The position numbers were made by a program, and so were the translations under genes. DNA of 64,000 bases from Pseudomonas mediterranea CFBP 5447 (lineage in GTDB: Bacteria > Pseudomonadota > Gammaproteobacteria > Pseudomonadales > Pseudomonadaceae): NCBI RefSeq assembly GCF_000774145.1, contig NZ_KN322983.1, forward strand, positions 776,538 to 840,537. Reading direction: 5' to 3'. Positions 42,196 through 51,480 of the stretch are shown here, piece after piece (the stretch's first letter is position 1; each line of letters opens with the position of its first letter). The notes beneath the pieces are model-generated. The model had not been told where the DNA came from, ran no database searches, and saw nothing but the letters and a program-made list of their open reading frames with translations.

Positions 42196-42348
42196 ATGAA
42201 AACCTTCAGCCGCTCTGCGTTTCATCTGTCACATCTGCTGCGCTTGTCCGCAGTCCTTCCCCTGTTCGAATCCCTGTGCATCCAGCGCAACGGCGCCGTG
42301 GTGTGTTGCATGCCCGGCGCGCCCATCGTGCGTTTGCCGCGTTCCTGA
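42196..42348 (+). CDS. Possible leader peptide upstream of the inositol transporter
   Basis: A 50-codon frame opening MKTFSRSAFHLSHLL and ending PRS, with three cysteines. The only ribosome-binding candidate is an AGG eight bases upstream. I recognise no family. It may be chance, or a leader affecting translation of the binding-protein gene 53 bases downstream. Confidence 0.2.
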   Translation: MKTFSRSAFHLSHLLRLSAVLPLFESLCIQRNGAVVCCMPGAPIVRLPRS

Positions 42349-42375
42349 GTTCCGACACGCCTTATCCATAAAACC

Positions 42376-42383
42376 AACAAGAA
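42376..42383 (+). promoter_or_regulatory. Crc/Hfq-type CA motif upstream of the inositol-binding protein
   Basis: AACAAGAA (AAnAAnAA), four bases before the GGAG region (GTGGAGAAAG) of the binding-protein gene. Confidence 0.55.
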
Positions 42384-42401
42384 TGTGGAGAAAGACCGTT
42401 C

Positions 42402-43328
42402 ATGAAGACCAAGACCCGTATCGCCTCGTTGGCCCTGTCGTTGATGCTTGCCAGCGGCGCTGCCCTGGCGGACCTGAAGATCGGGGTCAGCATGTCGCAG
42501 TTCGACGACACCTGGCTGACTTACCTGCGCGAGTCCATGGACAAGAAGGCCAAGTCCATGCCGGATGGCGTCACCCTGCAATTCGAAGACGCCCGCAGTG
42601 ACGTGGTCAAGCAACTGAGCCAGGTCGAAAGTTTCATCAGCCAGAAAGTCGACGCCATCATCGTCAACCCGGTGGACACCGCCGCCACCCAGCGCATCAC
42701 CAAGTCCGCCGTGGCGGCCGGCATTCCGCTGGTCTACGTCAACCGTCGCCCCGATGACCTGAAACTGCCGACCGGCGTGGTGACCGTGGCCTCGGACGAC
42801 CTGGAAGCCGGGCGGATGCAGATGCAATACCTGGCCGACAAAATGGGCGGCAAGGGCGATATCGTGATCCTGCTGGGAGACCTGGCCAACAACTCCACTA
42901 CCAACCGCACCAAGGGCGTCAAGGAAGTGCTCGCCAAGTACCCGAACATCAAGATCGAACAGGAACAGACCGGTACCTGGTCCAGGGACAAGGGCATGAC
43001 CCTGGTCAACGACTGGCTGACCCAGGGACGTGAGTTCAATGCGGTGGTAGCGAACAACGATGAGATGGCCATCGGCGCGTCCATGGCGCTCAAGGGCGCC
43101 GGCAAGGAGAAGGGCAGCGTACTGATTGCCGGGGTCGACGGCACGCCGGATGGCCTGAACGCCGTGAAGAAGGGCGACATGGCGGTCTCGGTGTTCCAGG
43201 ATGCCAAGGGCCAGGCCGACGGTTCGATCGACACGGCGGTGAAGATGATCAAGAAACAGCCGGTGGAACAGGCCGTCTGGGTGCCTTATCGCCTGATCAC
43301 GCCGGAAAACGTCGACCAGTTCAAGTAA
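42402..43328 (+). CDS. Sugar ABC transporter periplasmic binding protein (probable inositol)
   Basis: A 308-residue type I periplasmic binding protein of the RbsB group (Peripla_BP_4). The signal peptide spans about residues 1-23 (ASGAALA), then KIGVSMSQFDDTWLTYLRE. Ligand-site segments NPVDTAATQ, ANNDEMAIGA and GVDGTPDGLNA are conserved. Function matches the IbpA role of Caulobacter. Followed by the ATPase and permease, and embedded in the iol cluster, so inositol is the likely ligand. Confidence 0.9.
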   Translation: MKTKTRIASLALSLMLASGAALADLKIGVSMSQFDDTWLTYLRESMDKKAKSMPDGVTLQFEDARSDVVKQLSQVESFISQKVDAIIVNPVDTAATQRITKSAVAAGIPLVYVNRRPDDLKLPTGVVTVASDDLEAGRMQMQYLADKMGGKGDIVILLGDLANNSTTNRTKGVKEVLAKYPNIKIEQEQTGTWSRDKGMTLVNDWLTQGREFNAVVANNDEMAIGASMALKGAGKEKGSVLIAGVDGTPDGLNAVKKGDMAVSVFQDAKGQADGSIDTAVKMIKKQPVEQAVWVPYRLITPENVDQFK

Positions 43329-43408
43329 CGTTCCTCGCACCGCTGGTTCGACCACAACACTAAGCAGGCAAGGACGCCACGCCGACCTTGCCGAGGGAGT
43401 ACCTGACC

Positions 43409-44962
43409 ATGTTTGCCTCAGCGATAGCTTCGAGCGCCCCGGCAATGACTGTCCCGCCGGGCGTACTACCTGACGAACCGTATCTGCTGGAAGTCGTCAA
43501 TGTCAGCAAGGGATTTCCCGGCGTGGTGGCCTTGTCCGACGTGCAGTTGCGGGTACGCCCCGGTTCCGTCCTGGCCCTGATGGGCGAAAACGGCGCCGGT
43601 AAATCCACCCTGATGAAGATCATTGCCGGCATCTACCAGCCGGACGCCGGTGAGCTGCGCCTGCGGGGCAAGCCGGTCACCTTCGACACGCCCCTGGCGG
43701 CGTTGCAGTCCGGCATTGCGATGATCCATCAGGAACTGAACCTGATGCCGCACATGAGCATCGCCGAAAATATCTGGATCGGTCGCGAACAGCTCAATGG
43801 CCTGCACATGATCGACCACGGGGAGATGCACCGTTGCACCGCCAGCTTGCTGGAGCGCCTGCGGATCAACCTCGACCCCGAGGAACAGGTGGGCAACCTG
43901 AGCATTGCCGAGCGGCAGATGGTGGAAATCGCCAAGGCGGTGTCCTATGACTCCGACATCCTGATCATGGACGAACCGACCTCGGCCATCACTGAAACGG
44001 AAGTCGCCCACCTGTTCTCGATCATTGCCGACCTCAAGGCCCAGGGTAAGGGCATCATCTATATCACCCATAAAATGAACGAAGTGTTCGCCATCGCCGA
44101 TGAGGTGGCGGTGTTTCGCGACGGCAGCTACATCGGTCTGCAACGGGCCGACAGCATGGACGGCGACAGTCTGATCTCGATGATGGTCGGACGGGAATTG
44201 AGCCAGCTGTTTCCGGAGCGAGACAAACCCATTGGCGAGTTGGTGCTGTCGGTGCGCGATTTGAGCCTGGACGGCATCTTCAAGGGGGTTTCCTTCGACC
44301 TGCACGCTGGGGAGATCCTCGGCATCGCCGGGCTGATGGGTTCGGGACGGACCAATGTGGCCGAAGCGATCTTCGGCGTCACGCCCAGTACCGGCGGCGA
44401 GATTCTGCTGGATGGCCAACCGGTGCGCATCAGCGACCCGCACATGGCCATCGAGAAAGGGTTTGCCTTGCTGACCGAGGATCGCAAGCTCAGTGGGCTG
44501 TTCCCGTGCTTGTCGGTGCTGGAAAACATGGAAATGGCCGTGCTGCCCCATTACGTCGGCAATGGCTTCATCCAGCAGAAAGCCTTGCGCGCCTTGTGCG
44601 AAGACATGTGCAAGAAGCTGCGGGTCAAGACCCCGTCCCTGGAGCAGTGCATCGACACCTTGTCCGGCGGCAATCAACAGAAGGCGCTGCTGGCCCGCTG
44701 GCTGATGACCAACCCGCGGATCCTGATCCTCGACGAGCCGACCCGTGGCATCGATGTCGGTGCCAAGGCCGAGATCTATCGGCTCATTGCCTACCTCGCC
44801 AGCGAGGGCATGGCGGTCATCATGATTTCCTCCGAGCTGCCGGAAGTGCTGGGCATGAGCGACCGGGTCCTGGTGATGCACGAAGGCGACCTGATGGGCA
44901 CCCTCGACCGCAGCGAAGCGACCCAGGAGCGGGTCATGCAACTGGCCTCGGGGCTGTCTTGA
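43409..44962 (+). CDS. Sugar ABC transporter ATP-binding protein (RbsA/MglA type)
   Basis: A 517-residue ATPase with two nucleotide-binding domains. The first has a canonical Walker [10 protein letters not shown], and signature LSIAERQM with DEPTSA. The second has a degenerate Walker A (GLMGSGRTN) with signature LSGGNQQK and DEPTRG, normal for this family. The ATG at 43409 is chosen; a TTG seven codons upstream and an ATG twelve codons downstream are alternatives. Energises inositol import (IatA role). Confidence 0.92.
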   Translation: MFASAIASSAPAMTVPPGVLPDEPYLLEVVNVSKGFPGVVALSDVQLRVRPGSVLALMGENGAGKSTLMKIIAGIYQPDAGELRLRGKPVTFDTPLAALQSGIAMIHQELNLMPHMSIAENIWIGREQLNGLHMIDHGEMHRCTASLLERLRINLDPEEQVGNLSIAERQMVEIAKAVSYDSDILIMDEPTSAITETEVAHLFSIIADLKAQGKGIIYITHKMNEVFAIADEVAVFRDGSYIGLQRADSMDGDSLISMMVGRELSQLFPERDKPIGELVLSVRDLSLDGIFKGVSFDLHAGEILGIAGLMGSGRTNVAEAIFGVTPSTGGEILLDGQPVRISDPHMAIEKGFALLTEDRKLSGLFPCLSVLENMEMAVLPHYVGNGFIQQKALRALCEDMCKKLRVKTPSLEQCIDTLSGGNQQKALLARWLMTNPRILILDEPTRGIDVGAKAEIYRLIAYLASEGMAVIMISSELPEVLGMSDRVLVMHEGDLMGTLDRSEATQERVMQLASGLS

Positions 44963-45015
44963 GGCCGCAAGGCCGAGCAGTAAGCCCTCGCAACAGATAA
45001 AAAAGGTGGATGGCA

Positions 45016-46038
45016 ATGAACGCGATACTGGAAAACAAACCCGCGGCCGCACCGGCCAGGACGCGCCGGCGGTTGCCGACGGAGCTGAGTATCTTCCTGG
45101 TGCTGATCGGCATTGGCCTGGTGTTCGAATTGTTCGGCTGGATCATGCGCGACCAGAGTTTCCTGATGAACTCCCAGCGGCTGGTCCTGATGATCCTGCA
45201 AGTGTCGATCATCGGCCTGCTGGCCATCGGGGTGACCCAGGTCATCATCACCACCGGCATCGACCTGTCGTCCGGTTCCGTACTGGCGTTGTCGGCCATG
45301 ATCGCCGCCAGCCTGGCCCAGACCTCGGATTTTGCCCGTGCCGTGTTTCCGTCCCTCACCGATCTACCGGCATGGATACCGGTGCTGGCAGGGTTGGGCG
45401 TGGGGCTGCTGGCCGGGGCGATCAACGGCAGCATCATCGCCATCACCGGCATCCCGCCCTTTATTGCCACCCTCGGCATGATGGTGTCGGCCCGCGGCCT
45501 GGCGCGTTACTACACCGAAGGCCAGCCGGTGAGCATGTTGTCGGATTCCTACACCGCCATCGGTCATGGCGCCATGCCGGTGATCATCTTCCTGGTGGTG
45601 GCGGTGATTTTCCATATTGCCCTGCGCTACACCAAGTACGGCAAATACACCTATGCCATCGGCGGTAACATGCAGGCGGCGCGTACCTCGGGGATCAACG
45701 TCAAGCGGCACCTGGTCATCGTCTACAGCATCGCCGGGTTGCTGGCGGGCCTCGCCGGGGTGGTGGCTTCGGCGCGGGCTGCGACCGGGCAGGCCGGCAT
45801 GGGCATGTCCTATGAGCTGGATGCGATTGCCGCGGCGGTGATCGGCGGTACTAGCCTGGCCGGTGGAGTAGGGCGCATCACCGGGACGGTGATCGGCGCG
45901 CTGATCCTTGGCGTCATGGCCAGCGGCTTCACGTTCGTCGGCGTCGATGCCTACATCCAGGACATCATCAAGGGGCTGATCATTGTAGTCGCGGTGGTCA
46001 TCGACCAATACCGCAACAAGCGCAAACTCAAGCGTTAA
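45016..46038 (+). CDS. Sugar ABC transporter permease (RbsC type)
   Basis: A 340-residue membrane protein with eight to ten hydrophobic segments and the family motif GIDLSSGSVLALSAM, plus AIGGNMQAARTSGINV and AAAVIGGTSLAGGVG. AAGGTGG precedes the ATG at 45016 by six bases; an ATG two codons earlier is almost on top of it and less likely. Last gene of the transporter operon (IatP role). Confidence 0.92.
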   Translation: MNAILENKPAAAPARTRRRLPTELSIFLVLIGIGLVFELFGWIMRDQSFLMNSQRLVLMILQVSIIGLLAIGVTQVIITTGIDLSSGSVLALSAMIAASLAQTSDFARAVFPSLTDLPAWIPVLAGLGVGLLAGAINGSIIAITGIPPFIATLGMMVSARGLARYYTEGQPVSMLSDSYTAIGHGAMPVIIFLVVAVIFHIALRYTKYGKYTYAIGGNMQAARTSGINVKRHLVIVYSIAGLLAGLAGVVASARAATGQAGMGMSYELDAIAAAVIGGTSLAGGVGRITGTVIGALILGVMASGFTFVGVDAYIQDIIKGLIIVVAVVIDQYRNKRKLKR

Positions 46039-46364
46039 CGATTGCCCTGCTGCGACAAAGCGCCACGCCTGATCCGCGTGGCGTTGCCATTTGTCTTCTT
46101 GATACAGCCATTACAGCGAATTTCTTGTTATAAACGCACTCCGATGATCGCCAGAAGCCTGTCAGAGAACATTTGAAGGGGTTGTCGGACATTTTCCCAT
46201 GTTTTCGGTTGCTGAGGCCTCGACTCGGCCTTAGACTGCCGCCCCTCGTAAATTGAGTGCCGGGTGGCGCTTGGAATAGACGGCGCCTTCCTGACGAGCG
46301 TGGCAGCTGCGCTGCGGGACGCTCCATAATTCGCCTTAATGCACGTTTTTTTATAGAGATATCA
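46039..46364. promoter_or_regulatory. Leader region of dksA2
   Basis: 326 bases. TTGTTATAAACGC at about 46126 contains GTTATAA, half of a Zur-type site (GTTAT-AT-rich-ATAAC), but the other half is missing. A hairpin with stems GAGCGT/ACGCTC and GCAGC/GCTGC occupies 46296-46324, 40 bases before the start. Confidence 0.4.
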
Positions 46365-46769
46365 ATGACAAAGGAAAAGTTGCTGGCCATGCCGGCGGAT
46401 GACTACATGAACGCCGAGCAGCTGGCTTTCTTCACCAAGCTGTTGCAGAACATGAAAGTCGAAACCCACGAGCGCATCGAACAGAACCGAATCGCCATTG
46501 AAAGCCTGGATTCTCCGGCAGACCCGGCCGACGCTGCTTCCGTAGAAGAAGAGCGCACCTGGCTGGTCAACGCCATCGATCGTGACCAGCGCATGCTGCC
46601 CCAGCTGGAGCAGGCCCTGGATCGCATCAACGACGAAAGCTTCGGCTGGTGCGACGACAGCGGCGAGCCGATCGGCCTCAAGCGCCTGCTGATCAGCCCG
46701 ACCACCAAGTACTGCATCGAAGCCCAGGAACGTCACGAGCAGATCGACAAGCACCAGCGTCAGGCCTGA
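46365..46769 (+). CDS. dksA2: Zinc-independent DksA paralogue (DksA2)
   Basis: A 134-residue DksA/TraR-family protein that binds the RNA polymerase secondary channel and works with ppGpp. The coiled-coil tip has DPADAAS (Asp53, Asp56), equivalent to the DxxDxA of E. coli DksA. The zinc finger is degenerate: only Cys96 and Cys117 remain, with Ser99 and Ala120 where the other two ligands should be. This is the hallmark of P. aeruginosa DksA2, which replaces DksA during zinc limitation. Confidence 0.9.
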   Translation: MTKEKLLAMPADDYMNAEQLAFFTKLLQNMKVETHERIEQNRIAIESLDSPADPADAASVEEERTWLVNAIDRDQRMLPQLEQALDRINDESFGWCDDSGEPIGLKRLLISPTTKYCIEAQERHEQIDKHQRQA

Positions 46770-46808
46770 TCCGCTACTTTTCGCCATATCGAAGGCTGCG
46801 CAGACCCT

Positions 46809-46833
46809 GTGGCGAGGGAGCTTGCTCCCGCCA
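46809..46833. repeat. Solitary REP, GTGGCGAGGGAGCTTGCT type
   Basis: Single palindrome without a partner, between dksA2 and the chemoreceptor gene. Confidence 0.8.
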
Positions 46834-46901
46834 GGCCACGTAGCGGCCCTCGAAAATCCCACACCTGCGTTGATCTGCTGCAAGAACGCGACTAATGGAC
46901 C

Positions 46902-48572
46902 ATGGATAATGGCTCCGTAGTGGCGTTTAATGCGGGCATAACAACGAGAAGTGTGGTGACGAACATGGCGACAGATGGAACTCTGGCGGCGGTGCCTGCC
47001 TCGGTATCGGCTACGAAAAGCACGGCGCGCTGGCTGACGCCGACCTTGCAGAGTCTTGCCCTGACCTTGCTGCTGTGCGGCATGGTGTTGGGAGGCTGGT
47101 CGCTGTACCTGGGCCTGCCCCTGGCGATGCTGATCGTCTGGTTGCCGCGCCTGCGCTCGCGCCTGGTCGCCGCATCCCAGCCTTCGTCGAATACCGGCTC
47201 ACTGGCCGAGTTGACCCGGGACCTGTCCTACACCACCAGTCATAACGCGTTGTCGGCCGCCGGCGTCGCTTATTCGGTCAGGCAACTCGCCGGCAAGGTC
47301 CAGTCACAACTCGATGCGGCCGCGCAGATCGTCAGCAACGCCGAAGCGATGATCGTCACCGAACAGGCCACGTCCCAACTCAGCCAGCAAGCTTTGGGCG
47401 CTGCCAGCGAAGCCCATCGCAGCAGCGTTGCCGGGCGCAGCGAACTGGTGGAGTCCATCAGCCGCATGCACCAGCTCAGCCAGCGGGCAAACGACAGCCG
47501 CGAGTTGATCGAGGCCTTGAGCGTGCGCAGCGACGAGATCCAGCGGGTCAGCCTGGTGATTCAGTCCATTGCCAGCCAGACCAACCTGCTGGCGCTGAAC
47601 GCGGCCATCGAGGCGGCGCGGGCCGGGGAACATGGTCGTGGCTTTGCCGTGGTTGCCGATGAAGTCCGTGGCCTGGCGGGTCGCACAGCGGCAGCGACCG
47701 GCGAGGTCGGGGTCATGGTGGCGGATATCCAGCAGCGCACTGCCCAGGTGGTCGAGCAGATCCGCCAACTGGCCGCCGATCTGGACAGCGGTGTGCAGCA
47801 GGTCGAGCACACGGGCCAACACCTTGAGAACATTGCCCGGCTCGCCGCCGGTGTCGAAACCCAGGTCAGCGCCATCGCCCAGGGCACCGACACCAACCGC
47901 GAACAGCTCGACAGTCTGTTCCACGCCATCGAACAAATGCGCAGCGACCTGTCCATCAGCGACCAGCAGACCCAACGCCTGGCCGAAGCGGCCGTGCAGA
48001 TGGAAGGCCAGGCTGAAACCATCAGCGAGCGCCTGGCCGAGGTGGGTCTCGACGATTATCACCAGCGGGTCTACGACCTGGCGCGGGAAGGCGCGAGCCA
48101 GATCGCCGCGCAATTCGAGGCGGATATCGATCAAGGGCGTGTCAGCCTGGAGGACCTGTTCGATCGTAACTACCAGGCTATTCCCAATACCCATCCCGCC
48201 AAGTTCCAGACCCGTTTCGACCGTTATACCGACCAGGTCCTGCCGGCCATCCAGGAGCCTTTGCTCGCCCGGCATGAAGGCCTGGTGTTTGCGATTGCCT
48301 GTACCCAGCAAGGGTATGTGCCGACCCACAACAAAGTCTTCAGCCAGCCGTTGACCGGCGATCCTGCCGTCGACACGCTGAACAACCGTACCAAGCGCAA
48401 GTTCTCCGATCGCACCGGAATTCGATGCGGCAGCCACCAGCAACCGGTGCTGTTGCAGACCTATACCCGCGACACGGGCGAGCTGATGCATGACCTGTCC
48501 GTGCCCATCATGATCAAGGGGCGCCACTGGGGTGGGTTGCGGTTGGGTTATAAGCCCGAGAAGCCGCGCTAG
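46902..48572 (+). CDS. Methyl-accepting chemotaxis protein with a C-terminal extra domain
   Basis: A 556-residue chemoreceptor. Two adjacent hydrophobic helices (about 48-64 and 67-82) leave no periplasmic loop. The signalling hairpin tip is [18 protein letters not shown] near residue 226, inside a coiled coil of about 125-395. About 150 residues follow the signalling domain (from LEDLFDRNY near 405). They include [18 protein letters not shown] and a terminal GGLRLGYKP resembling the end of a Cache fold, so sensing is probably cytoplasmic. The start may instead be the ATG at 46965; neither has a strong ribosome binding site. Confidence 0.88.
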   Translation: MDNGSVVAFNAGITTRSVVTNMATDGTLAAVPASVSATKSTARWLTPTLQSLALTLLLCGMVLGGWSLYLGLPLAMLIVWLPRLRSRLVAASQPSSNTGSLAELTRDLSYTTSHNALSAAGVAYSVRQLAGKVQSQLDAAAQIVSNAEAMIVTEQATSQLSQQALGAASEAHRSSVAGRSELVESISRMHQLSQRANDSRELIEALSVRSDEIQRVSLVIQSIASQTNLLALNAAIEAARAGEHGRGFAVVADEVRGLAGRTAAATGEVGVMVADIQQRTAQVVEQIRQLAADLDSGVQQVEHTGQHLENIARLAAGVETQVSAIAQGTDTNREQLDSLFHAIEQMRSDLSISDQQTQRLAEAAVQMEGQAETISERLAEVGLDDYHQRVYDLAREGASQIAAQFEADIDQGRVSLEDLFDRNYQAIPNTHPAKFQTRFDRYTDQVLPAIQEPLLARHEGLVFAIACTQQGYVPTHNKVFSQPLTGDPAVDTLNNRTKRKFSDRTGIRCGSHQQPVLLQTYTRDTGELMHDLSVPIMIKGRHWGGLRLGYKPEKPR

Positions 48573-48605
48573 GCTATCCATTTGGATAGGCCAGGCTCAC
48601 CGCTG

Positions 48606-48743
48606 ATCGCGAGCAGGCTCGCTCCCACAGGGGATTTGTGGTGCTCCGGGATCTTGTGGGAGCGAGCCTGCTCGCGATGGCGGTGGCACAGCCAACATCA
48701 ATGCAAACTGACCCACCGCTATCGCGAGCAAGCTCGCTCCCAC
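48606..48743. repeat. REP cluster, GTGGGAGCGAGC type, three copies
   Basis: An inverted REP at 48606-48629, then a facing pair 48656-48743, filling the gap between the convergent chemoreceptor and DUF2789 genes. Confidence 0.9.
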
Positions 48744-48766
48744 AGGGCAAATATGCTGTCGGCCGG

Positions 48767-49003
48767 CTATTTGCCGTCGTGCAGGCGCACGTTCAGTTGA
48801 TCCACCAGCACCGCCTCTTCGCCATCGGCGAGCAACCATTCCCGTAGCAGGTCCTTTTGCTGATCCGACCAGAAATCGGCCTCCACCAGTTTTGTCTCCG
48901 GGTCCAGGGGGTGTGCCACGATGAAACTGTCGATGGCTTTTTCGTCCGAGGGCAGGCCCAGTTGATCGAACAAGGTCTTGAGTTCGTGGGAAGGCTGTTC
49001 CAT
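48767..49003 (-). CDS. DUF2789-family protein
   Basis: A 78-residue acidic protein. LKTLFDQLGLPSDEKAI and FWSDQQKDLLREWLLADGEEA match DUF2789, a family of unknown function in gammaproteobacteria. The ATG at 49003 has AAGGAGAA eight bases upstream, which outweighs an in-frame start further out. Confidence 0.82.
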   Translation of the reverse strand: MEQPSHELKTLFDQLGLPSDEKAIDSFIVAHPLDPETKLVEADFWSDQQKDLLREWLLADGEEAVLVDQLNVRLHDGK

Positions 49004-49085
49004 GGGGTTCTCCTTTTGGGCATGCGCCGTCATGGCGCGTCGGTTGCGTCCCTTTATCTGAGGCAAGTGCGCGTCAGGAGTTCGA

Positions 49086-49334
49086 TTATTGCGGGGTTCC
49101 GGCATTTCGCTCGAGATGCCTGGCCAGGTAGCAGGCTTCGTTATGATCGGTACGGAAACCTCTTACACGTCCAGTCGATGTTTCTTCGATATGGAAAAAA
49201 CACTTGCCGGCCAGGACGACCCGATATCGCGGTTGTATCAGCGAGACCGGCAGGTAATGAATCCCGTCAAAGGCGTCATGGGGATTGACGATGCGTGGTG
49301 CGGCGGGGTGGAGCAAGGTTGTGGAAGTGCCCAT
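49086..49334 (-). CDS. Small conserved-looking hypothetical protein
   Basis: An 82-residue basic protein with HYLPVSLIQPRYRVVLAGKCFFHIEE and ARHLERNAGTPQ; no known domain recognised. AAAGGA seven bases upstream of the ATG supports translation. It lies 82 bases upstream of the DUF2789 gene on the same strand and is divergent from the gene at 49741. Confidence 0.65.
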   Translation of the reverse strand: MGTSTTLLHPAAPRIVNPHDAFDGIHYLPVSLIQPRYRVVLAGKCFFHIEETSTGRVRGFRTDHNEACYLARHLERNAGTPQ

Positions 49335-49740
49335 GTGAATTCCTTTTCTATGGTTTACCGACGAATTGCCAAGTATTTCAAGTAGTCTCCGTACCGCCGG
49401 CTGCTCTAGAATCGATGGCGCTGTGCGGACGGTTGCGCCTATCTAAAGCAATTTTTTTTAGGCTCGATGTCAGAAAAATGCTTTTCTAAGTGAGAATTTT
49501 CCCTAAAGTTAGTAGTCCCACCTTTTCCGATGCTCAGAGTGGCTATTTCCTTCAGCTTCTGACGACCTCCTGGGAAAGACGGCGAGAGTGGCAATCCTTT
49601 AGGCTTCTCTCGCCCCGGGACAGGGTGCGCCGTTTACTTCGAATTTCAGTTACAGGTCCATTGCGACGCTGCAGTCGGCACGGGTTCTCGTGGTCCGTTC
49701 TTTCTGCGGAGCGGGCCGTTTTCAAGATGGGGATGTTTCC
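49335..49740. promoter_or_regulatory. Divergent region with a long-loop hairpin
   Basis: 406 bases with no supported gene. Contains an AT-rich patch (49440-49520) including TAAAG then CTCGATGT 14 bases on, a loose FliA-like pattern. A perfect 8-bp stem GGCGAGAG/CTCTCGCC lies at 49581-49614 with an 18-base loop. The hairpin could belong to the 5' leader of the downstream gene or to an unannotated small RNA. Confidence 0.4.
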
Positions 49741-50211
49741 TTGGCAGTAAGTAATCTCGATACGCATGCGTTATTTGTACTGGGTGACCTGCGGGCAAAA
49801 CTGGTCAAACTGTTCCAGTCACGTTTCGTCTACATCACCGAGCAGACCGCCGAAGGTATCTACGTCGCCGAAATCGACACCGAATCGGCCCTTGTGGTCG
49901 ATGACAAGCCCAGGCTCGAGCTCAAGGTGGGCGATCATTTTCGCGCGGCGGTATTGCCAAGCCGTGAAGGGGGCAAGTTCGAGATCAGGTTTCGCGAAAT
50001 CAAACTGACGGTCTATGGCCTTGGGGACTACGCGTTCGTCACGACCCCGGGCGGCGAGGCCATCCTGTTCAAGGAAGGCCACAGCGTGGTGACCGTGTAT
50101 GCGGCGAACGAACAGCTGCAAGAAGGCTTGACCAAGACCCTCAAGGCGGTCACCGCCAAGGCCGCGAAGTGGCGCAAGGGCGAGCTGGTGACGTTCAAGG
50201 CCAGCGAGTGA
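49741..50211 (+). CDS. Hypothetical protein, TTG start
   Basis: A 156-residue soluble protein if started at the TTG at 49741 (MAVSNLDTHALFVLG). FVYITEQTAEGIYVAEIDTES and KVGDHFRAAVLPSREGGKFEIR suggest a beta-rich N-terminal half, with a Lys-rich helical C-terminus. GGGG lies about ten bases before the TTG. No ATG exists near the apparent domain start; an earlier in-frame start would add residues of unrelated composition. Function unknown. Confidence 0.65.
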   Translation: MAVSNLDTHALFVLGDLRAKLVKLFQSRFVYITEQTAEGIYVAEIDTESALVVDDKPRLELKVGDHFRAAVLPSREGGKFEIRFREIKLTVYGLGDYAFVTTPGGEAILFKEGHSVVTVYAANEQLQEGLTKTLKAVTAKAAKWRKGELVTFKASE

Positions 50212-50335
50212 TACCCAGGCGCGGCGACCGTTTTGCTGGAACCTCGGCTACAGTCAGTTGACTGAATGATTCAGGGGCTTGCGTTCGATTACGCAGGACC
50301 GTTCAGCTCTTGCTGTCTGGTATGAGGAACATCGC

Positions 50336-51346
50336 ATGAAACGAGTTCGACAGTGGCTGGCTGCCTGGGCCACCTGCGCTGTGTTGGCTTCATCACTCCC
50401 GGCATCGGCGGCTTCGGCACCGATCCACTTCGCCGACCTGAACTGGGAAAGCGGCAGCCTGATCACCGATATCCTGCGGACCATCGTCGAAAAAGGCTAC
50501 GGCTTGAAAACCGACACCTTGCCGGGCACCACCATCACCCTGGAAACCGCGCTGGCCAATAACGACTTACAGGTCATCGGCGAAGAGTGGGCCGGTCGCA
50601 GTCCGGTATGGGTCAAGGCCGAAGCCGAGGGCAAGGTGATCGCCCTGGGCGATACGGTCAAGGGCGCGACGGAAGGCTGGTGGGTGCCGGAATACGTGAT
50701 CAAGGGCGATCCCGCCAAGGGCATCAAGCCCCTGGCGCCGGACCTTCGCAGCGTCAGCGACCTGGCGCGCTACAAGCATGTGTTCAAGGACCCGGAGAGT
50801 CCCGACAAGGGGCGCTTCCTCAACAGCCCCATCGGTTGGACATCCGAGGTCGTCAACAAGCAGAAGCTCAAGGCATATGGCCTGACCGACAGCTACGTGA
50901 ATTTTCGCAGCGGCTCCGGGGCGGCGCTGGACGCGGAAATCACCTCGTCGATTCGCCGGGGCAAACCGATCCTGTTCTACTACTGGTCACCCACGCCGCT
51001 GCTCGGGCGATTCAAGCTGGTGCAGCTGCAAGAGCCGCCCTTCGATGCCGAAGCCTGGAAAACCCTGACCGACGCCGACAATCCCAATCCCAGGCCGACC
51101 CGCTCGCTGGCATCGAAGTTGTCGATCGGCGTCTCGGCGCCGTTCCAGAAACAGCATCCGGACATCGCCGAATTCTTCAGCAAGGTCGACCTGCCCATCG
51201 ATCCGCTGAACAAGGCCCTGGCGGATATGAGCGAAAAGCGCACGCCGCCCCGCGAAGCTGCCGAGGCGTTCCTCAAGGCCCATCCCCAGGTGTGGCAGGC
51301 CTGGGTGCCCAGCGAGGTGGCGGAAAAAGTGTCTGCCGGTCTGTAG
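50336..51346 (+). CDS. Glycine-betaine/proline-type ABC substrate-binding protein (OpuAC/ProX-like)
   Basis: A 336-residue periplasmic protein. The signal peptide ends near residue 27 (LPASAASA). IHFADLNWESGSLITDILR, NNDLQVIGEEWAGRSP and GPTEGWWVP-like GATEGWWVPEYVIKG are OpuAC-family segments that bind quaternary ammonium compounds. GAGGA precedes the start by seven bases. No permease or ATPase gene is adjacent, so it must work with components encoded elsewhere. Confidence 0.85.
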   Translation: MKRVRQWLAAWATCAVLASSLPASAASAPIHFADLNWESGSLITDILRTIVEKGYGLKTDTLPGTTITLETALANNDLQVIGEEWAGRSPVWVKAEAEGKVIALGDTVKGATEGWWVPEYVIKGDPAKGIKPLAPDLRSVSDLARYKHVFKDPESPDKGRFLNSPIGWTSEVVNKQKLKAYGLTDSYVNFRSGSGAALDAEITSSIRRGKPILFYYWSPTPLLGRFKLVQLQEPPFDAEAWKTLTDADNPNPRPTRSLASKLSIGVSAPFQKQHPDIAEFFSKVDLPIDPLNKALADMSEKRTPPREAAEAFLKAHPQVWQAWVPSEVAEKVSAGL

Positions 51347-51480
51347 CGTCGATTGCCGGCGTTTGAACACTTGATCCCGAGCAATGTGTCATCCGCTGGA
51401 AACGGGCAATCTGCGCCCGTCCTGCGAAATGCCAAATTCGAGCTAGGATGATTGTTCAACCTTTTCCAGGAGGCTGGCGA

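Larger units (their letters stand above)
42055..42401. promoter_or_regulatory. Control region of the inositol ABC transporter operon
   Basis: 347 bases. The first 60 are AT-rich and hold the palindrome at 42075-42090. The middle contains a 50-codon open frame (42196-42348) of doubtful status, and the end contains the CA motif. The long leader suggests post-transcriptional control. Confidence 0.6.

Noticed and set aside
43466..45052. 528-codon frame antisense to the sugar ABC ATPase
   Set aside because: Opposite a gene with canonical Walker and signature motifs.
46126..46140. A full Zur box upstream of dksA2
   Set aside because: Only GTTATAA is present; the second half-site expected for Zur is missing, so it was kept only as a half-site note.
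49490..49750. 86-codon open frame in the gap before the TTG-started gene
   Set aside because: No ribosome binding site, Arg-rich composition, and it contains the hairpin; no family recognised.
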